NCBI GenBank assembly: GCA_034423195.1 | Contig: DAOUIZ010000061.1 | Span: 1 to 64,000 of the forward strand | DNA from: CATOSK01 sp034423195 | GTDB lineage: Bacteria > Chloroflexota > Dehalococcoidia > Lucifugimonadales > UBA3495 | Length of the DNA: 64,000 nucleotides | Direction: 5' to 3' | In this document: in pieces, positions 33,368 to 41,375 of the stretch | Layout: the number at the start of each line of letters is the position of its first letter | Numbering within the stretch: the first letter of the stretch is position 1 | Made by a program: the position numbers and the translations under genes | The notes under the pieces: model-generated | The model's input: the letters and a program-made list of their open reading frames with translations, nothing else | Databases searched by the model: none | What the model was told of the DNA's origin: nothing

Positions 33368-35422
33368 ATGCTCAGTCCGAAATGGCGCATCTGGGTGGAC
33401 TGGAACGGCAACGGCGTATGGGGCGAGGCCAGTGAGGATTTGGCCCCCTGGACAACGCGCCTGCACTGGGAGTGGGGCCGCAGCGCGGACAGCGAGCGGT
33501 GCCCTCCGGCCCGCCTGGACCTGGACCTGCGCAACGACGATCACAGGTTCTCGCCGCCCAACGCCGGCTCTCCTCTGTCTGGGGGCCTGTCCCAGGGACG
33601 GAGCCGCCCAGCTCCCTCAGACAAGTTAACTCAATCGGGAGCGAAAGCGGCTCCCCTTCAATCAAGGGTGTGGGCGCAGATGGCGTGGCCCTGGGACGGC
33701 TTCGCCGGCTCCATCGGAGAGAGCCTCGCCGGCCGGGCCCTGCCGGTCGGCGGCGGTCTGGCCTGGAAAAAGCAGAACCAGGGGGCCAATGGGTTCCGGC
33801 TCGCCGGCGGCCATGTGGAAGCGGTAACGGGGACCGGCGCCGATGCCGTCCATACCGTCGACTTCGGGGATGGAGACGCCTTCGTCGGGCTGAACTTCAC
33901 CCGCCAGTCCGACGGACACGCCGGGCTGGTGCTGAGGGCGCACAACCCCTTCAACTACCTCCGCATCCAGTTCGGCGCCACCGCTACGGTGCTGGAGCGG
34001 GTGCTCTACGGCGTGGCGGTTAACATCCGCTCCGGGGATGCGCTGGCCGCCGGGGTGGAGCACTTCGTCGAGGTGGAAATGCACGGCCCGTCCATCCGGC
34101 TGTTCGCCACCGGCCTGGAAGCGGGAAGCGTCGTCCGGCAGGAAGTCCTCGACGGAGGCGGCGTCGCGCCCAACGCCACGGCCACCCGCCACGGGCTGTG
34201 GCACGACGGAAGCCCGGCAGCAGGGTCCGGGGGCGACCGCTGGGCCGACTTCGGGGGCTGGCGCAGCTTCTTCTATGGCTCGGTGGAGAGCATCACGCCC
34301 CAGCCGGACCGTACCAGGCAGTCCTGCCGTCTCACCGCTCTTGACGGCCTGCACACCCTGGGAGAAACAGTCCTCTTCACCCTGCTGACCGGCCGGAACC
34401 TGGCATCCGGCGCCATCGCCAACCAGGTCCTCACCCGGGCGGGATTCAGCCCCAGCGACCGGGAACTGGACCGGGGCAGGACACTCGTGGCTTCCGGTCC
34501 CCGCGCCCTGTGGCGGCTGACGGCCCGGCGGGCGTTGGACCGCCTGCAGGACGAGGAAGACGGCCTGATTTACATGGACGGTCGGGGACGCCTGCGGCTG
34601 GAGGCGTCCGGTCACCGGGGCCAGGGCTCCCACCTGTCCCCCCGCGCCGCCTTCGGTACCCGGGCGGGCGACGGGCCCTACCTATCGGACCTGGCCTGGA
34701 GCGACGGCGGAAGCGCGGTGGAGAACCGGACCACCTTCCGCTTCCGCTCGCTGGAGGATCAGGGCGCGCAGGAGGTTTGGCGGCTGCGGGATGTTCCGGC
34801 CATACCGCCGGGGGAGTCGCGGGACTTCCTGGCGGAGAGTGCATCCTACGACGCGGTGGATGCCATCCGGGTTCCCGCGCCGACGGCGGACTACACCGCC
34901 AACGCCGAGGCGGACGGTTCCGGTGCGGACCTGACCGGCGACCTCACCGTCACCCTGCCGTCGGAGGCGGACTTCCAGGGAAGGGGGACGGTGGTGCGCG
35001 TGTCCAACGGCAGCGCCTCCAACACCGCCTACGTCACCCTGCTGAAGCTTCGCGCGGGAAGTGCCTACCGGGAATCTGAGGCAACCATCTATGAGGCCTC
35101 CGACGCGGACAGCCGCCGGCAGCACGGCGAACGCTCGAGGGAGGTGGACTGCCTCTTCATCGACAACTACGCCTCGGCCCGGGAAGCCGCCGAATCCCGC
35201 CTGTCCCGCCGCAAGGACTCGGAGCCGTGGTTGTCCCTGGCCATCCCCAACGGCAGCGGCGCCAACCTGTCCCAGGTGGTCCACCGGGTGCTGTCCGACC
35301 GCATCAGGGTCGTCTACGGGGATATGGGCATCGACCGGCAGTTCTTCATCGAAGGTATGACGCTGGACGCGGTCGCCGCCACCGGCGCGGTCACCGCCCG
35401 CTGGCAGGTCAGCAAAGCGTAG
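33368..35422 (+). CDS. Large phage tail/baseplate-like protein
   Basis: This 684-residue protein starts at ATG 33368 (GTG 33365 also possible) right after AAGGAGGAGG. 'SPKWRIWVDWNGNGVWGEAS' opens a domain also seen in phage tail proteins of actinobacterial and Chloroflexi elements. 'VESITPQPDRTRQSCRLTAL' and 'RRALDRLQDEEDGLIYMDGR' lie in the middle, and the C-terminus has 'VHRVLSDRIRVVYGDMGIDR', typical of tail-fibre-hub proteins. Residues about 78-100 coincide with an in-frame family A element. No tape-measure protein precedes it. Confidence 0.7.
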   Translation: MLSPKWRIWVDWNGNGVWGEASEDLAPWTTRLHWEWGRSADSERCPPARLDLDLRNDDHRFSPPNAGSPLSGGLSQGRSRPAPSDKLTQSGAKAAPLQSRVWAQMAWPWDGFAGSIGESLAGRALPVGGGLAWKKQNQGANGFRLAGGHVEAVTGTGADAVHTVDFGDGDAFVGLNFTRQSDGHAGLVLRAHNPFNYLRIQFGATATVLERVLYGVAVNIRSGDALAAGVEHFVEVEMHGPSIRLFATGLEAGSVVRQEVLDGGGVAPNATATRHGLWHDGSPAAGSGGDRWADFGGWRSFFYGSVESITPQPDRTRQSCRLTALDGLHTLGETVLFTLLTGRNLASGAIANQVLTRAGFSPSDRELDRGRTLVASGPRALWRLTARRALDRLQDEEDGLIYMDGRGRLRLEASGHRGQGSHLSPRAAFGTRAGDGPYLSDLAWSDGGSAVENRTTFRFRSLEDQGAQEVWRLRDVPAIPPGESRDFLAESASYDAVDAIRVPAPTADYTANAEADGSGADLTGDLTVTLPSEADFQGRGTVVRVSNGSASNTAYVTLLKLRAGSAYRESEATIYEASDADSRRQHGERSREVDCLFIDNYASAREAAESRLSRRKDSEPWLSLAIPNGSGANLSQVVHRVLSDRIRVVYGDMGIDRQFFIEGMTLDAVAATGAVTARWQVSKA
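33598..33663 (+). repeat. Family A palindromic element (short form) inside the large tail gene
   Basis: CGGAGCCGCCCAGC, TCAGACAAGTTAACTCAATC and GAGCGAAAGCGGCTCCCCTT match the element at 11245-11296. Here it is read in a different frame ('RPAPSDKLTQSGAKAAPLQ') than in the dehydratase gene, yet both frames stay open. Confidence 0.85.
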
Positions 35423-35480
35423 AAACTTCCCATCCCCATTACAACTGAACACTAGGAAAACCATCCCTCTTTCAGGGGGT

Positions 35481-35500
35481 TTGGGGGATGCATCCCCCAA
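35481..35500. repeat. Palindromic repeat family B, copy 5 (GATGCATC type)
   Basis: TTGGGGGATGCATCCCCCAA lies between the large tail gene and the small coiled-coil gene, in reverse orientation relative to copy 1: GGGGGTTT precedes it and CGTAATCCCC follows. Confidence 0.9.
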
Positions 35501-35539
35501 CGTAATCCCCGTCACCCCCGCCATCACAGGAGGTCAACT

Positions 35540-35833
35540 TTGGTTTCAACACAGGATTTCGCCCGCGAAGTGTGGGTGTCGCTGGAAAACATCCGGGAGA
35601 GACTGGCCGTGGTGGAGACCGAAATCCGCCACGCCCGCCGGGACATGGTCCGCCTGGAAGGGACGCTGGCGTCCCACCTGGAACGCCACAACCGCTCCAA
35701 CGGCGGCAGCGGGGACGACTCCAATCCCGACGTGGTCCACCTCCGCTTCAACCGCAAGCTCCTCGGCGGCAGCGCCGCCGGAGCCGGAGCAGCCGCAACG
35801 GCCGCCCTCGGGAGAATGCTGGGGTGGTGGTGA
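35540..35833 (+). CDS. Small coiled-coil protein with C-terminal anchor, XhlA-like
   Basis: TTG 35540 lies 6 bp after GGAGGTC. The 97-residue product has a coiled coil (ENIRERLAVVETEIRHARRD, then VRLEGTLASHLERHNRSNGG) and a C-terminal hydrophobic helix (GGSAAGAGAAATAALGRMLG). The order is that of phage XhlA/haemolysin-type or holin-associated small proteins, so it may help release or membrane contact. No endolysin follows. Confidence 0.65.
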   Translation: MVSTQDFAREVWVSLENIRERLAVVETEIRHARRDMVRLEGTLASHLERHNRSNGGSGDDSNPDVVHLRFNRKLLGGSAAGAGAAATAALGRMLGWW

Positions 35834-35836
35834 GGA

Positions 35837-36127
35837 TTAGAACCGCCACAAGCAAATCTCTTGCATATGGAAGTCCTTGGCGTCTTCGTGTAGGATATTG
35901 CCCTGCGGATCCTCGATCCGGTGGGTTGTTGCAATATGTCGCCCGCCTGGAAGGCGATGTTTCACTATACGGCTGACACTGTCCGCATAATGGTGCGCTG
36001 GAGTATCTTTATTTGCTATTATGATACTAGACAGCCGTCCATCCCTGATTTTTGCCCAAATATCAAACTCTTGGAAAAGTTCCTCCAGCATTTCAAAAGA
36101 GATTTCGGCAGTGGGCTTCTTTCGCAA
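35837..36127 (-). CDS. Hypothetical protein, lower GC than neighbours
   Basis: The 96-residue frame starts at TTG 36127 after AAGGAG. 'EISFEMLEELFQEFDIWAKI' and 'HHYADSVSRIVKHRLPGGRH' are its clearest segments. Base composition is visibly poorer in GC than the phage module beside it, suggesting different origin. It is divergent from the gene at 36165, only 37 bp away. No function can be given. Confidence 0.5.
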   Translation of the reverse strand: MRKKPTAEISFEMLEELFQEFDIWAKIRDGRLSSIIIANKDTPAHHYADSVSRIVKHRLPGGRHIATTHRIEDPQGNILHEDAKDFHMQEICLWRF

Positions 36128-36164
36128 AAAGGATCTCCTTATCTGCTAAAGCGGAATATACGCC

Positions 36165-36539
36165 ATGAATGAACTCGTCCAATTACTGACAACATACTTA
36201 ATGGGAACCCGGAGTCTTCCTGATTGTGCGGAGTGGTTGGCGGGGATAGATTGGGACGACCCGGACTTAACCGAGGAAGAGCAAAACTCCCTAGGTGAGT
36301 TCGAGTTATTGATTACTGAAATCACAGAAGGCCTGCGGCAAGAAGCGGAGCTTTGGCAAGCCGCTGCCACCGTGGTCGCCGCCTATACGGGGAATGTTTA
36401 CGGCAAGTGGTCCTTTGACAGCGTCCGTATCATTTCAGGTACTACCATGTCCCCAATTTCTTTATCGCAGTCGGTTATTCCAGTGGTCCCGGAGTCACAA
36501 CCCTGGAATATATCACCTCTAATGGCACCTTCGTCATGA
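36165..36539 (+). CDS. Hypothetical protein, lower GC than neighbours
   Basis: ATG 36165 opens a 124-residue acidic protein ('WLAGIDWDDPDLTEEEQNSL', 'LGEFELLITEITEGLRQEAE'). The first 75 residues look helical and well formed. The tail after about residue 90 overlaps a gene on the other strand (36475-36915) and may be a frame extension rather than true protein. Function unknown; possibly part of the low-GC insert at 35.8-37 kb. Confidence 0.45.
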   Translation: MNELVQLLTTYLMGTRSLPDCAEWLAGIDWDDPDLTEEEQNSLGEFELLITEITEGLRQEAELWQAAATVVAAYTGNVYGKWSFDSVRIISGTTMSPISLSQSVIPVVPESQPWNISPLMAPSS

Positions 36540-36915
36540 GTTGATCATCGACGTGTATATGGAACCAATATATGCCCGGCAGTTTGAGTTCCATATTTAT
36601 TTGCGAAATCAGATTCTGGCCCTTGTTATCTCCCTCGAAGTGGGCTGAAAGGGTAATCGGGCGAAGAGTTTCCCCAGAAGGGAGTTGTGGGGTAATCCTG
36701 ACGGGGTGAGATCCACGGGCATCCCCTGACTTGAGGGTAATCACCAATGTCCAATCAAGACGAGCGGAGGGCATTTCTTCAGGTGGAGCAGGGCCCGAAG
36801 CATTGGTAGTCATTCGGTCAACTACTCGGATTAAGGAAAGCACCCCCGAAGCCTCTTGCAAGACACGTTCACAAAATGTGGCGGTCGTGACGTAGGGTCC
36901 GCGCTCGAATGGCAT
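36475..36915 (-). CDS. DUF6941-like protein
   Basis: From ATG 36915 the product (146 residues) starts 'MPFERGPYVTTATFCERVLQ' and continues 'EASGVLSLIRVVDRMTTNAS', the opening typical of the DUF6941 group. The rest is beta-rich ('LPGIYWFHIHVDDQLMTKVP'). Function is unknown. The GC content is lower than that of the chromosome around it. A longer upstream start is possible but adds a low-quality segment. Confidence 0.65.
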   Translation of the reverse strand: MPFERGPYVTTATFCERVLQEASGVLSLIRVVDRMTTNASGPAPPEEMPSARLDWTLVITLKSGDARGSHPVRITPQLPSGETLRPITLSAHFEGDNKGQNLISQINMELKLPGIYWFHIHVDDQLMTKVPLEVIYSRVVTPGPLE

Positions 36916-37227
36916 GATAATCCCCTTCGGATCCAGCTGGCTTTGCCCAGACCATCTTAGCAAGTCTTGGGGATTCGTGCTAAAGAAAAGGTCAAGTCCT
37001 CTTAATCCCCCAACCCCCGAGACTTTCCTCCCCCTTCCTTGTCCCTCCCCTCCCAACGGGGGTATCATAAGCGCACGATTCCCCCGGGCTGTCCGTTAAG
37101 CGGAGCCGCCCAGCCCCCTTGGACAAGCTTGCGCCCGCATAGGCGGGTGTTGCCCACATAGGAGGCGCAAGCGGCGGCCTTTTCGGACTGACCCTGCAAA
37201 TTTTCTCACCGTTTGGGAGGTCCTGCT
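36916..37227. other. Intergenic stretch with a family A element
   Basis: No gene is supported in these 312 bases. From about 37096 to 37190 lies a family A long-form element: GCGGAGCCGCCCAGCCC, TTGGACAAGCTTGCGCCCGC, an inner GCCCGCATAGGCGGGT hairpin, and GGCGCAAGCGGCGGCCTTTT. Confidence 0.7.
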
Positions 37228-38727
37228 GTGCCTGACAAGGTTTACGACGTAATAGTGGTGGGGGCCGGCAACGCCGCCCTCAGCGCGGCCATCGCCGCCA
37301 GGGAACGGAGCGAAGACGTCCTGGTCGTCGAGAAGGCCCCCGAGTATTTCCGCGGCGGCAACACCTACTTCACCGGCGGCATAATCCGCTTCGCCTTCGA
37401 GGGCATCGAGGACATCAAGGCCCTCATCCCCGACATGTCCGAGGCCGAGGAGAACTCCATCGAGGTGGGGAGCTACACCGAGGATGATTACTACGACGAC
37501 ATGATGCGCGTCACCCACGGGTTGTCCGACCCCGAGCTGGCCCAGATTCTGGTAAGCCAGTCCCATCCGACGATGAAGTGGCTCCAGGAACACGGCGTCC
37601 GGTTCGTGCTGTCCTTCGGAAGGCAGGCCTTCAGGGATGGGGACAAGTACCGTTTCTGGGGCGGCCTGGTGGTGGAGGCCGTCGGCGCGGGCAAGGGCCT
37701 GTCCGACCAGCAGTTCGACGTCTGCCAGCGCATGGGAGTGGATGTCCGCTACTCCACCCAGGGCGTCAACCTGATCCAGGACCAGAAGGGACGGGTCAGC
37801 GGCCTGCGGGTCCTGGGGCCGGACGGCTTCGAGGACATCCAGGGCCGCTCGGTTGTCCTGGCGGCGGGCGGATTCGAGGCCAACGCCGAGATGCGCTGCC
37901 GCTACCTGGGCCCCGGCTGGGAGACGGTCAAGGTGCGGGGCATCCCCTACAACACCGGCGACGGCATCCGCATGGCCCTGGACGTGGGCGCCCAGTCCCA
38001 CGGCCACTGGAGCAGCTGCCACGCCGTGGCCTGGGACATGAACGCTCCCGCCTTCGGCGACCGGGTCATCACCGAGCTGTTCCAGAAACACTCCTATCCC
38101 TTCGGCCTCATCGTCAACCTCAACGGCGAGCGGTTCCTGGACGAGGGGCTGGACTTCCGCAACTACACCTACGTCACCTATGGGCGGGCGCTGCTGACCC
38201 AGCCCCAGGGCCTGGCCTTCCAGGTCTTCGATGAGAAGGTCAAGCACCTGCTCCGCGACGAGTACTGGATCTCCCAGGCCACCATGGCCCAGGCCAACAC
38301 CCTGGAGGAACTGGCCGCCCGCCTGGACATCGACCCCCAGGGGCTGGTCAACACGGTCAACGAGTACAACGCCGCCGTCCAGACGGATATTCCCTACAAC
38401 CCCACCGTCAAGGACGGGCGCCGCACCGAGGGCCTGGCGGTGGACAAGACCAACTGGGCCGAGACCATCGACACGCCGCCCTACTACGGCTGGGCGGTGA
38501 CCACGGGAATCTCCTTCACCTTCGGCGGCGTCAAGATCAACAACCGGGGACAGGTGGTGACCAACGCCCAGGAACCCATCCCCGGCCTCTACGCCGCCGG
38601 CGAAATGGTGGGCGGACTCTTCTACTACAACTACCCCGGCGGCTCCGGCCTCTCGGCGGGCATGGTCTTCGGCCGCCTCTCCGGCACCTCCGCCGCCGAG
38701 GACGCCAATTTGTTGAAGGATATTTAG
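37228..38727 (+). CDS. FAD-dependent dehydrogenase/reductase, TcuA-like
   Basis: GTG 37228 follows GGGAGGT. The 499-residue protein opens 'YDVIVVGAGNAALSAAIAAR' (FAD Rossmann motif) and 'RGGNTYFTGGIIRFAF', both close to tricarballylate dehydrogenase TcuA. Later 'SVVLAAGGFEANAEM' and the C-terminal 'IPGLYAAGEMVGGLFYYNYP' with 'GGSGLSAGMVFGR' are the second FAD-contact region of the succinate-dehydrogenase/fumarate-reductase superfamily. It probably oxidises or reduces a carboxylic acid. No TcuB partner is adjacent. Confidence 0.85.
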   Translation: MPDKVYDVIVVGAGNAALSAAIAARERSEDVLVVEKAPEYFRGGNTYFTGGIIRFAFEGIEDIKALIPDMSEAEENSIEVGSYTEDDYYDDMMRVTHGLSDPELAQILVSQSHPTMKWLQEHGVRFVLSFGRQAFRDGDKYRFWGGLVVEAVGAGKGLSDQQFDVCQRMGVDVRYSTQGVNLIQDQKGRVSGLRVLGPDGFEDIQGRSVVLAAGGFEANAEMRCRYLGPGWETVKVRGIPYNTGDGIRMALDVGAQSHGHWSSCHAVAWDMNAPAFGDRVITELFQKHSYPFGLIVNLNGERFLDEGLDFRNYTYVTYGRALLTQPQGLAFQVFDEKVKHLLRDEYWISQATMAQANTLEELAARLDIDPQGLVNTVNEYNAAVQTDIPYNPTVKDGRRTEGLAVDKTNWAETIDTPPYYGWAVTTGISFTFGGVKINNRGQVVTNAQEPIPGLYAAGEMVGGLFYYNYPGGSGLSAGMVFGRLSGTSAAEDANLLKDI

Positions 38728-38787
38728 CCTCCGAGACCGCCGGTCCTGTCTCCTAGGGGGAGATGGCCGGCGGTCTTCACTCCCGCC

Positions 38788-39822
38788 ATGATCGAAACCC
38801 TCGAAATCACCAACTTCAAGTCGGTGAAGCACCTGAAGCTTCCCTGCAAGCGGTTCAACGTCTTCATCGGCGAGCCCAACACCGGCAAGTCCAACATCCT
38901 CGAGGCGCTGGGCCTGGTTTCGTTTGTGGGGGTCGGGAAGGTTCTTGCCAGTATCGAGTTGGACAAGTTCATCAGGTTTGGCAGGATTTCTCACCTCTTC
39001 TACGACGAGGACGTGGACAAGGGCCTCTACGTTCGATGGGATCGCTTGGAGTTCCGCCTCCAATATCACAACGGGATTTACCAAGGGATATGCGAAGATG
39101 CATTCCCGGAACGTCAAGATGAAGAACCTGACCGAGTGGTGGATATTGATGCGGACGAGAACGCCGTTCTAAACGTCACCACTTATATGGAGGGTATCAA
39201 CAGGTTCCAAGGGAACAACATTCTGCCGTCTCAGGTGCGCTTTTATCGCTCCCCAGCCATCGATCATTTCCGCCCGTCTTCCTGTGATTACTTATTGCCG
39301 CCCAACGGTAGCAACCTCATAGATTTACTGGCCAACAATCGGGAACTAGGGCAGAGGGTGAGCTTACCCTTTTCCAACGAAGGTCTGAAGTTGTGGCTTC
39401 GGCCCCACGAAAACAAAATCGACGTGGCCCGCAACTTCGACGATATGGTTATCACCTCCTTCCCTTACTCGATGGTCTCGGAAACCCTGCAAAGGGCCAC
39501 TTTCTACACCGCGGTCTTGAAGACGAACCGTGATTCGGTCATCGTCCTTGAAGAACCCGAAGCCCATTCCTTCCCCCACTACACCAACCACCTTGCGGAA
39601 CGCATCGCCTTTGACGAAAACAACAACCAGTATTTCATCGCCACCCACAACCCCTATTTCCTGATGCCCCTGCTGGAAAAATCGAAGATAGGCGAGCTCG
39701 CCATCAACATCGTCTACTCCGAGAACCACCAGACCAAAGTGAAGGAAATCCCTGCATCCGATTTGCCCGAGCTGTTTGAGCTGGACGTTTTTGGCAACTT
39801 GGACCGTTACCTTGACCCTTAA
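38788..39822 (+). CDS. AAA/ABC-type ATPase (OLD-like) of a two-gene putative defence module
   Basis: This 344-residue protein opens 'MIETLEITNFKSVKHLKLPC', then Walker A 'GEPNTGKSN' at residues 28-36. A long helical and beta insertion follows, and Walker B 'VIVLEEPEAH' comes near 250 with the sensor His in 'FIATHNPYF'. These are hallmarks of the OLD/RecF-like AAA_21 ATPases. Its stop overlaps the start of a TOPRIM-like gene (TAATG). The ATPase plus small nuclease-like partner is the layout of many phage-defence pairs. Its first 47 codons are duplicated at 40383-40525. Confidence 0.85.
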   Translation: MIETLEITNFKSVKHLKLPCKRFNVFIGEPNTGKSNILEALGLVSFVGVGKVLASIELDKFIRFGRISHLFYDEDVDKGLYVRWDRLEFRLQYHNGIYQGICEDAFPERQDEEPDRVVDIDADENAVLNVTTYMEGINRFQGNNILPSQVRFYRSPAIDHFRPSSCDYLLPPNGSNLIDLLANNRELGQRVSLPFSNEGLKLWLRPHENKIDVARNFDDMVITSFPYSMVSETLQRATFYTAVLKTNRDSVIVLEEPEAHSFPHYTNHLAERIAFDENNNQYFIATHNPYFLMPLLEKSKIGELAINIVYSENHQTKVKEIPASDLPELFELDVFGNLDRYLDP

Positions 39823-40295
39823 TGCTGTTTGTGGAAGGCACGGCTGACCGAACTCTTGCGTGGAAGCTGGGAGTTGAACGAGGACAAATCATCTGGGCGA
39901 ACGGAAAAGGCGGTGTCCTGACGCAGTTGGTCCGAAGGCGTCATTGCCATGGGCTTGTAGACGAAGACCCGGGGACTCCACAGCCCAGTTTGTTGAACCG
40001 GATGGCAGAGATCACCACTGATGAGTTAAGGCGGTTGGGGTTGCGGATTTACCGCCATGGTGATCGCGGCAACACCTTGATCGTCCTGTGCCCCAAGCTA
40101 GAGGACTGGCTTATTGAGGCTGCTCAAGGTGTTGGGGTACGGATGGATGACCGGCGATATGCGCTGTACACAAACGCTAACAGGTTGCGTGACGAGTTGA
40201 AGATCCATCCCGAAAGACTTCACCCGGTCCTCGACGACCTCCTCTCCGCCCAATCCCCCCGCATCCTCCGCCTCCAAGCCCTACTCACCGGATAA
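39822..40295 (+). CDS. TOPRIM-like protein, partner of the AAA ATPase
   Basis: The 157-residue protein begins 'MLFVEGTADRTLAWKLG', where 'FVEGTAD' matches the first TOPRIM acid, and has 'HGLVDEDPGTPQ' in the place of the Asp-x-Asp motif. OLD-family nucleases normally carry TOPRIM on the same chain as the ATPase; here it is separate and short. It could cleave DNA or RNA once the ATPase senses infection. It overlaps the ATPase gene and its last 19 codons recur at 41297-41352, showing that the whole module was duplicated. TOPRIM assignment is from motif only. Confidence 0.6.
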   Translation: MLFVEGTADRTLAWKLGVERGQIIWANGKGGVLTQLVRRRHCHGLVDEDPGTPQPSLLNRMAEITTDELRRLGLRIYRHGDRGNTLIVLCPKLEDWLIEAAQGVGVRMDDRRYALYTNANRLRDELKIHPERLHPVLDDLLSAQSPRILRLQALLTG

Positions 40296-40382
40296 TTCCC
40301 CAAAGGAGCGTCCTGCCATGACCACCCCCTCCGACCGCATCGACCTGCTGGAATCCGGGTCCAATCTGGAAGTCCTTCGGCC

Positions 40383-40525
40383 ATGATCGAAACTCTCGAA
40401 ATCAGCAACTTCAAGTCGGTGAAGCACCTGAAGCTTCCCTGCAAGCGGTTCAACGTCTTCATCGGCGAACCCAACACCGGCAAGTCCAACATCCTCGAGG
40501 CCCTGGGCCTGCTGTCGTTTGTGGG
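40383..40525 (+). pseudogene. Truncated second copy of the AAA ATPase gene
   Basis: The first 143 bases repeat 38788-38930 with only seven substitutions, including the full Walker A region, then similarity stops abruptly at GTTTGTGGGG. The frame then ends at 40571. Just before it (40319-40384) is an abandoned start of the DinB-like gene ('MTTPSDRIDLLE', then off-frame), also matching 41376. The parts mark a tandem duplication whose second copy lost its core. Confidence 0.85.
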
Positions 40526-40644
40526 GATGGAAGGTCAGGGCCGACCGGGTCCTGGCGCGGAAGCATGGTAGACTTGAGGAAAATGGCTGGCCGCCACCGG
40601 AGCTAGAGGCGAAAGGACAAAGGCGTACACCGCGGGGGTTTTGG

Positions 40645-40935
40645 ATGAGGAAGGAATTCAAGTATAGAGACGAAACTTTCCTGATTGAGGACACCGGACA
40701 CCACGAAGTCAGGGTGTCATACGGCGGAGCAACTGTTACGGTGAGAGCCGATGGCCCTCCCCATTCTCCGTACAGGCGACACTTCCCGGACGGAAATGCC
40801 GGAGCATCGACCCACGCCACTCCCCTGGAAGCTGTTGAATCGGCTTGTTCTGCTCTTCTTACTATGCATAGAGAATGGACAAGAGTTCCTCCCGACCCGC
40901 CCAGGGCACTCGACGACTTTGTCGCGAATCTCTAG
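40645..40935 (+). CDS. Small protein of unknown function in the replaced core
   Basis: The 96-residue product (ATG 40645) reads 'MRKEFKYRDETFLIEDTGHH', 'VSYGGATVTVRADGPPHSPY' and 'LEAVESACSALLTMHREWTR'. It lies inside the region that replaces the ATPase/TOPRIM core of the second module copy. No family is recognised. It may be a small effector or remnant. Confidence 0.5.
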   Translation: MRKEFKYRDETFLIEDTGHHEVRVSYGGATVTVRADGPPHSPYRRHFPDGNAGASTHATPLEAVESACSALLTMHREWTRVPPDPPRALDDFVANL

Positions 40936-41027
40936 CTCCGTTGTGAGTCGAAACATGGGCGGCCGGGCATCCTGGTGGCGAGCCGGTACTGCAAAACAGG
41001 CGGCTCGTGCAGTAGGAGAAAAACAAC

Positions 41028-41198
41028 TTGGACGCTGACGTCACCACGATAGTAGCGGTCGTTACTGCTGTCGTAGCTGTAATCGGTCTCATCATTGGAG
41101 CTGTCACTATTGTCGGCCCTATCTATTCCCGGTTGGGGAAACTGGAGGGCCGGGTGGATGGGTTGGATACCAGGATTGATGATCTGCGAAACCAGTAA
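41028..41198 (+). CDS. Very small membrane protein with coiled-coil tail
   Basis: TTG 41028 follows AGGAG by 10 bp. The 56-residue product is one long hydrophobic helix (TIVAVVTAVVAVIGLIIGAV) followed by a charged coiled coil (SRLGKLEGRVDGLDTRIDDL). The same layout in reverse order occurs at 14158-14469 and 35540-35833. Its place in the swapped core makes it a candidate small toxic or anchoring protein. Function unknown. Confidence 0.6.
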   Translation: MDADVTTIVAVVTAVVAVIGLIIGAVTIVGPIYSRLGKLEGRVDGLDTRIDDLRNQ

Positions 41199-41296
41199 TG
41201 GCGTGCCGCGCTTCCTACCCCATCCCGCTTGCTCTGGCTGGCCTGCCTTTCGGCCGGGTGGCGGGTCCAACAATAGATAGTTCCCGGCTCGCCCGA

Positions 41297-41352
41297 CTCC
41301 TCTCCGCCCAATCTCCCCGCCTCCTCCGCCTCCAGGCACTGCTCACCGGATA
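41297..41352 (+). pseudogene. Remnant 3' end of a second TOPRIM-like gene
   Basis: These bases match 40239-40294, the end of the TOPRIM-like gene ('LLSAQSPR.LRLQALLTG' then TAA). The same 25-bp spacer leads into the DinB-like gene start in both places. No upstream TOPRIM coding sequence remains. Confidence 0.85.
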
Positions 41353-41375
41353 ATTCCCCAAAGGAGCGTCCTGCC

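Noticed and set aside
37096..39117. Minus-strand open frame of 673 codons opposite the FAD gene
   Set aside because: Antisense of the TcuA-like gene with no motif of its own.
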